A stretch of DNA of 64,000 nucleotides from Polymorphobacter multimanifer (GTDB lineage Bacteria > Pseudomonadota > Alphaproteobacteria > Sphingomonadales > Sphingomonadaceae), in the NCBI RefSeq assembly GCF_014205635.1, contig NZ_JACIIV010000012.1:62001-126000 (forward strand), in the 5' to 3' direction. Shown here one piece after another: positions 42,645 through 51,555 of this stretch (positions are counted from its first letter, which is position 1; the number at the start of each line of letters is the position of its first letter). The notes beneath the pieces are model-generated. The model was not told the origin of the DNA. It made no database searches and saw nothing but the letters and a program-made list of their open reading frames with translations. The position numbers and the translations under genes were made by a program.

Positions 42645-44042
42645 TTAGCCGACGTCTACCTTGTCGGCGGAGAAGTGCAGGGGTGCGGTCAGAAGTGCGC
42701 GGAAGGCGTTGTAGCCACCGGTGCCGGGGAAGAAGGCGTGGAAGAAGAGCTGCGGCTCGCCTTCGAGATTGCAGGCCACCGAGGCATGGCCGGGGGCCCA
42801 CCAGCTTCGCGTCGACTTGAGGAGCGCCCCTTGCTGCTTGACATAGGGGCCGAGCGGATGATCGGCGACGGCGACGCCGATCCCATAGGCCGGGGTGCCG
42901 AAATCATTGCCGGCATAGAACATCCAGTAGCGGCCCTTCTGCAAGGTGACCCATGGGCCCTCGATCAGATGGCCTTCCCACTCCTGGTCGTTGGTGAGAA
43001 CGATCGAGTCCTCGCCGATCAGTTCGCCATCGTCGCCGAGGCGCTGGACGTGGATCGGCGTGCTCATGGCATCGAGAATGTCTTCCGCACCCTCGATGGT
43101 GGCGAGAAACGCCTTGGCATGGCTCCAGTTGGCGATCACCGCCTCGATCAGCGGCTGCATCAGGAAGAAGCGCTCGATCGGCCGGCGTCCGTTGGCCCAG
43201 GGCTGGATGGCGGCGGCGAAAGCGGCGGTGCGACGGTCGGCTTCGCTCGTGAAAAGTTGGTCGATCAACTCGGGCTGGCGGCGGAGCAGGCCTGCCAGAG
43301 GGCGGGGCCAGACGCCGTTGGTGTCGCGCTTCCAGAACAGGTAGCGCTCGCCATTGGTGTCGATGAAGATGTGGGAATCGATGACGCCGCCGCTCATCAT
43401 CGGCTGGGTCGGATCGTCGGGCATGCCGCTGGTGTTGTAGGCATGGCTGTTGACCAGCGGGTGTCCAAGGTCGGTCCAGGGCCCGGTCGGATGCGGCGCG
43501 CGGGCGAGGCCGATCGCGAGCGCGTTGGACTTCTGGCGGGCAGTGTAGACGATCCAGTATTCATCGCCGCATTTGGCCATTTCCGGTGCCCAGAAATCTC
43601 CGACGAACCGCCCATGCGCTGTCCAGGCCGGAGCTTCGCCGCTGGGGAAGACAAAGCCGCGATGGGTCCAGCTCATCAGGTCGTCGGAGTGGAGGATCGG
43701 AAAGGCATCGGGCGCATCGTTCGACGTCGCGACGAGGTAATAGCCTTCTTCGGTCTTGAGCACGGCGGGATCGCCATAGCCGGCCGTGGTGAGGGGGCTG
43801 AGGTTCTCGAGGATGAGCGGGCGCCATTCGGGTTCGACACCTTCGGTCGGAGGCAGCGACCGGTGCATGTCGGGCGAGCGGGTGCCGAAATCACGGGAAA
43901 GCTCGCTGTGGAACAATGCGTAATGCTGATGCTGTCCGGTGGGGATGCGATATGTGACCGATCTTTCGCCATGACGAACCGTCAGGCGGGTGGCGATGCC
44001 ATCGGCAACGGGTTCGACCTGGAATGATTCGCTCTTGCTCAT
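42645..44042 (-). CDS. Cytoplasmic GH43-like glycosidase
   Basis: 465 residues, no signal peptide. Five-bladed propeller GH43 residues: base Asp91 in [10 protein letters not shown], pKa-modulating Asp222 in [10 protein letters not shown], and acid Glu361 in LIEGPWV. WAPEMAK is also typical. Between the second and third acidic residues there is an insert of roughly 85 residues (250-335), mostly helical, not usual in the family. GH43 includes arabinosidases, xylosidases and galactanases. The genomic setting favours oligosaccharides taken up by the nearby ABC transporter. It is divergent from the PhyH gene. Confidence 0.82.
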
Positions 44043-44083
44043 GGCCTTCAAATAGCCGTCTCGCCATCGACTGGAAAAGAGGA

Positions 44084-44096
44084 TAAATCATAATTG
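44084..44096. promoter_or_regulatory. Weak candidate GntR operator (GH43/PhyH divergent promoter)
   Basis: TAAAT-CAT-AATTG shares the CAT centre and A/T arms with the ATTAT-ATG-ATAAT motif found at the other promoters of the cluster, but the arms match poorly. It is reported because of its position between two divergent cluster genes. Confidence 0.3.
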
Positions 44097-44100
44097 TCAT

Positions 44101-44117
44101 ACAAAATGGAATTTTGT
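44101..44117. promoter_or_regulatory. Inverted repeat at the PhyH gene start
   Basis: ACAAAAT (44101-44107) and ATTTTGT (44111-44117) are exact inverted repeats around GGA. It sits at the 5' end of the PhyH gene, overlapping a possible GTG start at 44116. It could be a second operator or a translation-blocking hairpin. Confidence 0.45.
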
Positions 44118-44121
44118 GCAG

Positions 44122-44997
44122 ATGAATGGTGGTGCTGCCGCGACGATCGAGCCGTCCGAGATCATGGGCGGGCTCTTTGGCGACGGGATCATCGGGTTGA
44201 AGGGGGCTTTCGAGCCGCGTTTTGCCGATGGTCTTCATCATGACCTGATGACGCTTTTTGCCGAGGCGCGGCAGGTAACGGGCGGCGCGCTGCCGCGTGG
44301 GCCGCAGCGCTGGTATGTCGAGGTGCAGCCCGAGCGGATCGGCGGGTTTGTCGCCATCGTCACCCATCCCTGGTTCGTGGCGGTGTGCGAGACGGTGCTG
44401 ACGAAGCGCTATCGCATCGTCGAGGTCGGGTTCGACATTCCGTTTCCCGGCGCTGCCGACCAGCCGTGGCACCGGGATTTCGCGGTGCCGGCGGCGACCA
44501 GCCGCGATCGCCGCCTCGATTCCCTCGCGTTCAACCTGACGACGGTCGACACCAGGCCCGAGCATGGGCCGTTCGAGATTGCGCCCGGCACCCAATGGGA
44601 CGAGTTCGACGGCTGCGAGCAGGGCATGTTTCCGCCGCAGGCGCTCTGGGAGCGCTACCGGGCACGGGCGGTGCGCAAGATGCCGCAACGTGGCGATATT
44701 TCGGCACGTTCGGCGCTGACCGTGCACCGCGGCACGGCGAACCGGTCGGACGAGCCGCGACCGGTGCTGGTGATCGGTGTCGATGCCCCCGACGCCTGCA
44801 ACGCCGACCACCATGATCTGCAGGTGACGCGCGGCTGGCTCGACGCGGCTCCGGCGCAGGTGCGCGAGCATCTTGCTGCGCGCGTCGTCGAGCGGCTCGA
44901 GCCAGTCATCCAGCACCATGTCATCGAAGGCCTGCTTGCGGCTGACGATGATGGCGGGGCGTTGACGCAGGCCCCGATCTGCTCGACAACCGAATAA
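44122..44997 (+). CDS. PhyH-type Fe(II)/2-oxoglutarate dioxygenase
   Basis: About 291 residues. The facial triad of the phytanoyl-CoA dioxygenase family is visible: His and Asp in QPWHRDFAV (H117, D119) and the distal His in SALTVHRGTANR (H202), followed by the 2-oxoglutarate-binding Arg in DEPRPVLVIG. Bacterial PhyH proteins hydroxylate varied small molecules; none is known to me in galactose catabolism. It opens the plus-strand side of the sugar cluster and stops 22 bases before the ABC ATPase, so it is likely co-transcribed with the transporter. The start could also be GTG 44116. Confidence 0.75.
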   Translation: MNGGAAATIEPSEIMGGLFGDGIIGLKGAFEPRFADGLHHDLMTLFAEARQVTGGALPRGPQRWYVEVQPERIGGFVAIVTHPWFVAVCETVLTKRYRIVEVGFDIPFPGAADQPWHRDFAVPAATSRDRRLDSLAFNLTTVDTRPEHGPFEIAPGTQWDEFDGCEQGMFPPQALWERYRARAVRKMPQRGDISARSALTVHRGTANRSDEPRPVLVIGVDAPDACNADHHDLQVTRGWLDAAPAQVREHLAARVVERLEPVIQHHVIEGLLAADDDGGALTQAPICSTTE

Positions 44998-45007
44998 GTA
45001 TGATAAT
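44995..45007. promoter_or_regulatory. Candidate GntR operator upstream of the ABC transporter operon
   Basis: TAAGT-ATG-ATAAT, matching the right arm and centre of the ATTAT-ATG-ATAAT motif repeated in this cluster. It overlaps the stop codon of the PhyH gene and ends 13 bases before the start of the ABC ATPase gene. Confidence 0.5.
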
Positions 45008-45019
45008 AAGGGAGAGCCC

Positions 45020-46117
45020 GTGGCCAGCCTTGCGCTGAAGGACGTCCACAAGTCGTATGGCGATACGCTCGTGCTCGATCGTGTGTCGCTCGAGGTTGCA
45101 GCGCGTGAGCTGATCGCTTTTCTGGGGCCTTCGGGAAGCGGCAAATCGACGTTGCTCAGGATCATTGCCGGGCTGGAGACGGCCGATGGCGGCGAGGTGT
45201 GGCTGGAGGGCCGCCGGATTGATGCGCTGCCGCCGGGGGACCGCGGTGTCGCGATGGTGTTCCAGCATTATGCGCTCTATCCGCACATGACCGTGCGCGA
45301 GAACATGGCCTTCGGCCTGCGCAACGCCGGCGTGCCGAAACCCGAGATCGACGCGCGGATCGCGCAGGCGGCGCATGTCCTGGAGATCGAGGCGCAGCTC
45401 GAGAAGAAGCCCGGCCAGATGTCGGGCGGGCAGCGGCAGCGCGTCGCGATCGGCCGGGCGATCGTGAAGCAGCCCAAGCTGTTCCTGCTCGACGAGCCGC
45501 TGTCCAACCTCGATGCGGCGCTGCGCACGCGGACGCGGGTGGAGCTTGCGCAGCTGCGCCAGCGGGTCGATGCGGCGCTGATCATGGTGACGCACGACCA
45601 GGCCGAGGCGATGACGCTGGCCGACCGGATGGTGGTGCTGAACGAGCGCCGGATCCAGCAGGTGGGCACGCCGATGGACATCTATGCCCGCCCGGCCAAT
45701 GCCTTTGTGGCGCGGTTCGTGGGGTCCCCGGCGATGACGCTGGCTCCGGCGACCGTGATGCCGGGGAATGACAGGTTCGCACGCGTTAGGCTGGCAGGTG
45801 GTGCCGAGGTGATGACCCGGGTGCCGCGGAACGGGCTGGTGGATGGCGCGCCGGTGTCGCTCGGCCTGCGGCCCGAGCATGTTTCGCTGGCGCCTGCCGA
45901 GGCGGCGACCTTGCAGGCCGAGGTCATCCTGGTGGAGCGGCTGGGCGACCGGACGTTTGTTTATGCCTGCCTTGCCGATGGGCTCGAAATGATCGCGCAG
46001 GATATCGGCAGCAGCGCCGTGCGCGTCGGTGACCGGGTGGGGCTGCGGATCGATGGCGATGCGGCGCATCTTTTCGAGGCGGACGGCACGGGGCGGCATG
46101 CGGATGCGGCCACATGA
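45020..46117 (+). CDS. Sugar ABC transporter ATP-binding protein (MalK/UgpC type)
   Basis: 365 residues. Walker A GPSGSGKST (36-44), Q-loop FQHYALYPHMTVRENMAF, signature MSGGQRQR, Walker B LFLLDEPLSNLD and the H-loop VTHDQAEAMTLADR are all present. The last 130 residues form the MalK-type regulatory OB domain (LGLRPEHVSLA). It powers the permease pair that follows. GTG start with AAGGGAGA upstream. The stop overlaps the next gene (ATGA). Confidence 0.93.
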   Translation: MASLALKDVHKSYGDTLVLDRVSLEVAARELIAFLGPSGSGKSTLLRIIAGLETADGGEVWLEGRRIDALPPGDRGVAMVFQHYALYPHMTVRENMAFGLRNAGVPKPEIDARIAQAAHVLEIEAQLEKKPGQMSGGQRQRVAIGRAIVKQPKLFLLDEPLSNLDAALRTRTRVELAQLRQRVDAALIMVTHDQAEAMTLADRMVVLNERRIQQVGTPMDIYARPANAFVARFVGSPAMTLAPATVMPGNDRFARVRLAGGAEVMTRVPRNGLVDGAPVSLGLRPEHVSLAPAEAATLQAEVILVERLGDRTFVYACLADGLEMIAQDIGSSAVRVGDRVGLRIDGDAAHLFEADGTGRHADAAT

Positions 46118-46992
46118 AGTCCGGCGGCGCACCCCGGCGGCTCGAGGGCCTGGCCTTTGTGGCGCCGTTCCTGCTGCTCTATGGCGTGGTGCTGATCTGG
46201 CCGCTGCTGATGGGCATCGGCATCAGCTTTCACCGCGCCGACCTGTTCGGCGCGCGCGAATGGATCGGGCTCGGCAATTATGCCACCGCCTTGGCCGACC
46301 CGGTGGTGCATCAGGCGATCGGCAACACGCTGCTGCTGGCGCTGCTGATCGTGCCGCCGCTGACGGCGCTGGCGCTGCTGCTGGCGCTGGCGCTCAACCG
46401 CGCCACGCGCGGTGCGGCGGTGTTCAGGGGCATCTTCTTTTCGTCCTCGGTGCTGTCGGTCACCATCGTCACGCTGATCTGGCGCTTCATCCTGACGCCC
46501 GATGCCGGGCTGCTGGCGGTGGCGGCGGATGCGCTGGGGCGGGAGCCGCTGCCGTTCCTGAGCGACCAGGCGCTGGTGATCCCGGCGATCGCCATCACCA
46601 CGATCTGGTGGTCCTTGGGCTTTCCGATCATGCTGTTTCTGGCGGGGCTGCAGCAGGTGCCGGCGGATGTGTATGAGGCGGCGGCGCTCGACCGCGCCGG
46701 GCGGTGGACGACCTTTCGGCACATCACGCTGCCGGCGATCCGGCGCACGCTGCTGCTGGTGGTGATGCTGCAGACGGTGGGACAGCTGCAATTGTTCGGG
46801 CAGGCGCAGCTGCTCACCGGCGGCGGGCCGGGGGGCGGGTCGCGGACGATCGTGCTCGCCATCTTCGAGGTGGCGTTCGGGCGGTGGGAGCTGGGCTATG
46901 CGACCGCACTTGCCGAGATTCTGTTCGCGATGATCCTGGTGGTGACGCTGCTGCAATATTGGCTGGTGACGCGCCGCGAGGATGCGGGGTGA
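46114..46992 (+). CDS. Sugar ABC transporter permease (MalF/UgpA type)
   Basis: 292 residues with six membrane helices. The EAA loop that contacts the ATPase is EAAALDRAGRWTTFRHITLPAIRRTL. The N-terminal helix is GLAFVAPFLLLYGVVLIWPLLMGIGIS. It is coupled by four-base overlaps to the ATPase gene before it and to the second permease gene after it. Confidence 0.92.
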   Translation: MKSGGAPRRLEGLAFVAPFLLLYGVVLIWPLLMGIGISFHRADLFGAREWIGLGNYATALADPVVHQAIGNTLLLALLIVPPLTALALLLALALNRATRGAAVFRGIFFSSSVLSVTIVTLIWRFILTPDAGLLAVAADALGREPLPFLSDQALVIPAIAITTIWWSLGFPIMLFLAGLQQVPADVYEAAALDRAGRWTTFRHITLPAIRRTLLLVVMLQTVGQLQLFGQAQLLTGGGPGGGSRTIVLAIFEVAFGRWELGYATALAEILFAMILVVTLLQYWLVTRREDAG

Positions 46993-47825
46993 GCGCGACA
47001 TCACCGCGAGCCGGGCTTTCGGGGCCGGTGCTGGCGTTGCTGCTGGTGGGGGCGGCGGTGATGCTGACGCCGATGGTGTGGACGCTGCTGCTTTCGGTGA
47101 AGAGCAATGCCGCTTTGCTGGGCGACAGTGGCGCTGCGCTTTCGCCACCCTATACGCTCGACAATTACCGGGCGATCCTTGCGGACCGGCTGACGTCGCG
47201 CTGGCTGCTGAACAGCCTGATCGTGTCGCTTGGCACGACGGCGGGGGTGCTGGTGCTGTCTTCGCTGGCGGGATTTGCCTTTGCGCGGCTCGAATTTCCG
47301 TTCCGCCGGTCGCTGTTCCTTTTCGTGCTGCTGGGGCTCGCGATTCCGGAGCAGGCGGTGATCCTGCCGCGGCACCAGCTGTTTGCAACGCTGGGGCTGC
47401 ACAACAGTTATCCGGGGCTGATCCTGCCGGGGCTGACAGGCTCGTTCGGCGTGTTCTTCATGACGCAATATTTCCGCGCCATCCCGCGCGACCTCGATGA
47501 AGCGGCGCTGCTGGACGGGGCCTCGCGCCTCCGGCTGTTCTGGAGCGTGTTGTTGCCGCTCACGATCCCGGCGCAGGCGACGCTCGGCGTCTTCACGTTC
47601 CTGGCTTCGTGGAACGATTACTGGTGGCCGCTGATCTCGGCGACGACGAGCGACTATTACACGCTGACCGTGGGCCTCGCATCGGCGCAGATGAACTATG
47701 CCCAGACGAGTGGTCTCGGCTTTCTGATGGCGCAGGCGGTGTTTGCATCGGTGCCGATCCTGATCGTGTACATCGTCTTCCAGAAGCAGATCGTGCGCGC
47801 CATGGCCGGGACCGCGGTGCGATGA
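46989..47825 (+). CDS. Sugar ABC transporter permease (MalG/UgpE type)
   Basis: 278 residues with six membrane helices. The EAA loop is DEAALLDGASRLRLFWSVLLPLTIPA. NYRAILADRLTSRWLLNSLIVSLGTTAGVLVLSSLAGFAFARLEFPFR is typical of the MalG half. It starts at GTG 46989, overlapping the MalF-type stop (GTGA). A longer in-frame start would lie deep inside the previous gene. It overlaps the binding-protein gene by four bases. Confidence 0.92.
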   Translation: MSATSPRAGLSGPVLALLLVGAAVMLTPMVWTLLLSVKSNAALLGDSGAALSPPYTLDNYRAILADRLTSRWLLNSLIVSLGTTAGVLVLSSLAGFAFARLEFPFRRSLFLFVLLGLAIPEQAVILPRHQLFATLGLHNSYPGLILPGLTGSFGVFFMTQYFRAIPRDLDEAALLDGASRLRLFWSVLLPLTIPAQATLGVFTFLASWNDYWWPLISATTSDYYTLTVGLASAQMNYAQTSGLGFLMAQAVFASVPILIVYIVFQKQIVRAMAGTAVR

Positions 47826-49120
47826 GGTGGTGCGGGCTGTTGTTGCTGCTGCTGGCGGGGTGTGCGGCGCCGGACCAGCGCCCCGAGATCGTGGTGCAGC
47901 GCTTCTTCGGGGAATGCGGCGTCATTCATGGCGGCAGCACCGATGTCGCTGCGGCCGACACCGAGTGCGGCATCCTGACGACGCTGTTCAACCGGTTCGA
48001 GGCCGAGAATCCGGACATTCGGTTGAAGGTGAATGTCGTGGCCTGGCCGGGTTATCCGCAACTGGCCGCCCAGATTGCCGCCGGTGACCCGCCAGACCTG
48101 GTAACGATGCACCAGTCGGTGATTTCGGACTATCAGGACCGGGGCCTGCTCGAGCCGATGGACGGCGTTCTTGTGGAGGCGGGCGTGGACGCTGCGACCT
48201 TCACCCCTGCCGCGCGGGCCGGGGTGGTGAAATACGGGCGGGTTTATGCCATGCCCTGGGACACGATCGGGCGGCTGTTCCACATCAACACCCGGCTGAT
48301 GGCACAGGCCGGCTTGATGCGGGATGGCAAGCCGGTGCTGCCGCGATCGCCCGACGAGCTTCTTGCCCAGGCCCGGCAGTTCAAGGCAGCGACGGGCAAG
48401 CCCTATCTTGTGCAAGCGCATGTCAATGCGCCCGATTTTCATGTGGCGCTGCTCTACACCTATTTGCTGGCACAGGGTGATACGATCTTCCCCGATGCGC
48501 GGCATGTGCGGCTCGACACGCCGGCGGCGCGGCAGGTGGTAGCGTTGTTCCGCCAGCTGCATGCCGAGGGGCTGACGACGCGCAACCAGGATTTCCCCGC
48601 CGCGACGGCGCGCTTCGTGCAGGGCGGCGGCGGCATCTTTCCGGTCGGCACCTGGATGATCGGGCCCTATGATGCGGAGGCGGCGCGGCCGGGATCCGCA
48701 CTCTACCGGAGCTATGCGATCGCGCCGTTTCCGAGGTTGTGGGGGCAGGATGCCGCCTTTGTCGATGGCCATGCCTGGGTGATGCCGCGGGCGGCGCGCA
48801 GCCGCAGCGAACGGGCCGCGATCGCGCGGTTTCTGGGGTTTCTCGCGCGGTACAATGCCGATTGGTCGCGGACGGGGCAGCTGCCGGCGTTTCAGCCGGT
48901 GCTGGAGACGGACAGCTTCCGCGCGCTTCCGCACCGGGGCGACATTGTTGCCATCGCAAGCACCGGCACCCAGCTTCCCGAGCATGTGCGGCGCCAGAGC
49001 GCGATCCAGGGCCTGATCGGCGAAGAGCTCGAGGCGGCGGTGACCGGGATAAAGCCGATCGACCGGGCATTGGCGGACGCCGAGCGCAGGGTGAACCGGC
49101 TTTATGCTGAACTTCCCTGA
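47822..49120 (+). CDS. Sugar ABC transporter substrate-binding lipoprotein
   Basis: 432 residues. The lipobox LLLLLLAGC places the acylated Cys at 14. The family-1 solute-binding pattern follows: CGILTTLFNRFEAENPDIRLKVNVVAWPGYPQLAAQIAAGDPPDLVTMHQSVISDYQDRGLLEPMDG, and later GGIFPVGTWMIGPYD. It should catch an oligosaccharide or sugar in the periplasm for the two permeases before it. Having both a TonB receptor and this ABC system gives a full outer-to-inner-membrane import route. Confidence 0.9.
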   Translation: MRWCGLLLLLLAGCAAPDQRPEIVVQRFFGECGVIHGGSTDVAAADTECGILTTLFNRFEAENPDIRLKVNVVAWPGYPQLAAQIAAGDPPDLVTMHQSVISDYQDRGLLEPMDGVLVEAGVDAATFTPAARAGVVKYGRVYAMPWDTIGRLFHINTRLMAQAGLMRDGKPVLPRSPDELLAQARQFKAATGKPYLVQAHVNAPDFHVALLYTYLLAQGDTIFPDARHVRLDTPAARQVVALFRQLHAEGLTTRNQDFPAATARFVQGGGGIFPVGTWMIGPYDAEAARPGSALYRSYAIAPFPRLWGQDAAFVDGHAWVMPRAARSRSERAAIARFLGFLARYNADWSRTGQLPAFQPVLETDSFRALPHRGDIVAIASTGTQLPEHVRRQSAIQGLIGEELEAAVTGIKPIDRALADAERRVNRLYAELP

Positions 49121-49186
49121 CTTGTGCCGTCAACATCATCGTGTTTCCATGAAGGTTGCGCACGACGCGATTGCGGGGGGTTGCCG

Positions 49187-49426
49187 ATGAGCAGGACGAT
49201 CAGGGACTATGTCGTGATACCCGAAACAGCGTCGCTCGACGCGCTGATCGAGCGGTTGACGGCCATCCGCGACGGCGCGGCGCACGGGCTGGATGCCAAG
49301 GTGCGTCTGCGCGGTGATGATGATTTCGGTCGGCATATTGCCGTGGTATTCGATCGGCCATTGACGGCTGTGGAAGCAGGGCTGGAGCGTCGATACGCCG
49401 AGGTTGCGCTGAAGGTCGCGGCCTGA
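49187..49426 (+). CDS. Small hypothetical protein at the end of the ABC operon
   Basis: 79 residues, soluble: RTIRDYVVIPETASLDALIERLTAIRDG, AHGLDAKVRLRGDDDFGRHIAVVFDRPLTAVEAGLERRYAEVALK. The alternating acidic/basic pattern suggests a small alpha/beta protein. No family recognised. The ATG at 49187 has a G-rich ribosome site (49175-49180). It ends 20 bases before the convergent GH1 gene stop. Confidence 0.6.
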   Translation: MSRTIRDYVVIPETASLDALIERLTAIRDGAAHGLDAKVRLRGDDDFGRHIAVVFDRPLTAVEAGLERRYAEVALKVAA

Positions 49427-49446
49427 AGCGGATGTGATGGGCGAGG

Positions 49447-50676
49447 TCAGGGTGCGCTGACGAGCCCCATCGATTTGATCGGCAGCGCAAGACAGTGGCT
49501 GGAGGCGGGCAGCAGATCGCGCCAGTCTGCAATCAGCTTCTTGTAGGCGTGGCCGACCGGGCGGCATTTGCGATCGAGATCGAACAGGCCGACAGGGTGG
49601 ACGCGATTGTTGACCTCGCGCAGCGCCGTGTCCCAGTCGGTCTGGTCGGTGAGCGAATACCAGGTGAAGCCCATGGTGGGAATGCCGACGTTGCGGATGC
49701 GCAGCACGTTTGCCCATTGCTTCCAGAGCCATTGCACCGCCTCGAGGCCGGTCGGGCCTTCGCGCATGTTGGTTTCGGTGTGCATGATCGGCAGGCCGTA
49801 GCGCTCGTGATACTGGCGGGTGATCTCGCCATAGCCGAACACCTCGCCGGCGGATTCGGTGTGGCCATCGGCGAAGACGCGATGCTCGTTGGTGGCATAA
49901 TAGTCGTTGCCGAGAATGCAGTGCTGTTTCAACCGGTGCGACAGAAACCACTTGTATTCGTCGCGGGTCATGCCGTTGTCGAGCAGATACTCGTACATGT
50001 CGCTGTTGACGCGGTTGCCGTAGTTGAGATCGAGCGACAGAAAGCGCCAGCGGTTGCGCAGCTCGGCGTGATGGATGGCGGCCGGGCTGTCGGCATGGAA
50101 ATATTCGGAAGATTCGCTCTGGATGAAGATGGCGTCGGGACGCCGCTTGAGGATCTCGGTCATCGCCATGACATTGGCCTTGACGATATGCTTGAGCGCC
50201 GTGACGAAGCCGGTATCGCTTTGCAGCTGTTCGTTCCACCAGCCGTACATGCCGGAGAAGACCGCGCAGACGAACATCTCGTTGATCGGTGTGTAGAGCT
50301 GGACCCAGGGAAAGCGTTCCGCGAATTCGCCGGCATAAAGCGCGAACAGCTGGGGAAAGTCGGGGTTCTGGAAGTTGCCGATCCAGTCGGGGACGCCGAA
50401 ATGGCACAGGTCGATGATGGGCACGATGTTGCGGCGCCTGAGATCGGTCAGTGTCTCGTCGGCGAAGGCCCAGTCGTGACGGCCGGGACCGAGATAGGTG
50501 GTGTGGAGTGGCGGGCCGTAGCGCAGATAGTTGATTCCGATATCCTCGACACAGTCGAAGTCGGTGCGCCAATGGCGATAATGGCCACAGGACTCCATCT
50601 GGTCGACACGGGTGCGCCCGCCATTGATCGTCGGGATGCTGTTTTCGATCCCGGTCGCGAACAGGAAATTGGCGAT
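49447..50676 (-). CDS. GH1-family glycosidase with probable ATC start codon
   Basis: About 409 residues. GH1 catalytic residues: acid/base Glu133 in LYTPINEMF and nucleophile Glu301 in IMHTETNM. NYLRYGPP and GFTWYSLTDQTDWDTAL are also typical of this bacterial GH1 subgroup, whose members start close to NFLFATGIENS. There is no ATG, GTG or TTG there. Instead AGGAG, 24-28 bases past the SMP-30 stop, is followed after 7 bases by ATC at 50676-50674. The next in-frame ATG is at residue 27, inside the conserved region. No signal peptide, so it acts on imported glycosides such as beta-galactosides. Confidence 0.82.
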   Translation of the reverse strand: MANFLFATGIENSIPTINGGRTRVDQMESCGHYRHWRTDFDCVEDIGINYLRYGPPLHTTYLGPGRHDWAFADETLTDLRRRNIVPIIDLCHFGVPDWIGNFQNPDFPQLFALYAGEFAERFPWVQLYTPINEMFVCAVFSGMYGWWNEQLQSDTGFVTALKHIVKANVMAMTEILKRRPDAIFIQSESSEYFHADSPAAIHHAELRNRWRFLSLDLNYGNRVNSDMYEYLLDNGMTRDEYKWFLSHRLKQHCILGNDYYATNEHRVFADGHTESAGEVFGYGEITRQYHERYGLPIMHTETNMREGPTGLEAVQWLWKQWANVLRIRNVGIPTMGFTWYSLTDQTDWDTALREVNNRVHPVGLFDLDRKCRPVGHAYKKLIADWRDLLPASSHCLALPIKSMGLVSAP

Positions 50677-50699
50677 GATCTTTCTCCTTTGACTGGCAA

Positions 50700-51554
50700 T
50701 CAGCCTTGGAAGGGCACGTCTGCGATGCCGCTGACACCCGGTCTGGCCATGAACAGCCCGCCGGCACAGGGCTGGTCGGCGCGCTCCTGTGCCGAGAGGT
50801 CGCGGCTGGCCGATGTGATGAAAAGGCAATCGAGATCGCGGCCTCCGAAGGTGCAGCTGGTCGGCCGCTGAACGGGCACTGGAAGTTGGGCAATGCACTC
50901 GCCGGTCGGGGCAAAGCGCGCGACGCGCCAGCCGTCCCAGAAGGCGATCCAGAGACAGTCCTCGGCGTCCACCGTCATGCCATCGGGGTAGCCGTCGCCA
51001 GCGCCGAACTGCAGATGCACGCGCCGGCCGGTGGCCGAGCCATCGGCCGCCAGATCGAAGGCATGGACAGTCTGGCGGGCGGAATCGGTGTGATAGAGGG
51101 TTCGGCCGTCGCGGCTGAAGGCCGGGCCGTTGGTCACGCGGTAGCCGCTGTCGATGCGCTGCCAGCTAAGGTCGGGGTCGAGGCGGTAGAGCGAACCGCT
51201 GTCCTTGCCCTCGGCATTGTCCATGGTGCCGGCCCAGAGCCGGCCCTGGCGGTCGAGCTTGCCATCGTTGAAGCGGTTGCCCGGCAGATCGGGCTCGGGA
51301 TTTCCGATCAGTTCGACCGCGAAATCGGCGCTGATCGCCAGAAAGCCGTCATGGCCGCCGCCGATGAAGCCGCCGCGGGCGCGCGGCAGCAGCGAGCAGA
51401 CGTCTCTGGGGAGTGCAATGGCGCGGTGGCCATCGGCGTGCGACCAGCGAAACAGGCGCTTTGCGGGAATATCGACCCAGTAGAGTGCCGCTTCGCGGCT
51501 GTCCCACACCGGGCCTTCGCCCAGCGTGGCGCCGACATCGGCGATGCATTCCAT
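50700..51554 (-). CDS. SMP-30/gluconolactonase-family sugar lactonase
   Basis: 284 residues of a six-bladed propeller. Metal ligands are seen: Glu in TLGEGPVWD, Asn in PGNRFNDGKLDRQGRLWAGTMD and YRVTNGPAFSRD, and Asp in DGYPDGMTVD. It would open the galactono- or arabinono-lactone made by the Gfo/Idh dehydrogenase. I chose ATG 51554, with AAAGG just upstream; an in-frame ATG at 51578 overlaps gntR. It lies between the GntR and GH1 genes in one operon. Confidence 0.88.
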   Translation of the reverse strand: MECIADVGATLGEGPVWDSREAALYWVDIPAKRLFRWSHADGHRAIALPRDVCSLLPRARGGFIGGGHDGFLAISADFAVELIGNPEPDLPGNRFNDGKLDRQGRLWAGTMDNAEGKDSGSLYRLDPDLSWQRIDSGYRVTNGPAFSRDGRTLYHTDSARQTVHAFDLAADGSATGRRVHLQFGAGDGYPDGMTVDAEDCLWIAFWDGWRVARFAPTGECIAQLPVPVQRPTSCTFGGRDLDCLFITSASRDLSAQERADQPCAGGLFMARPGVSGIADVPFQG

Positions 51555-51555
51555 C

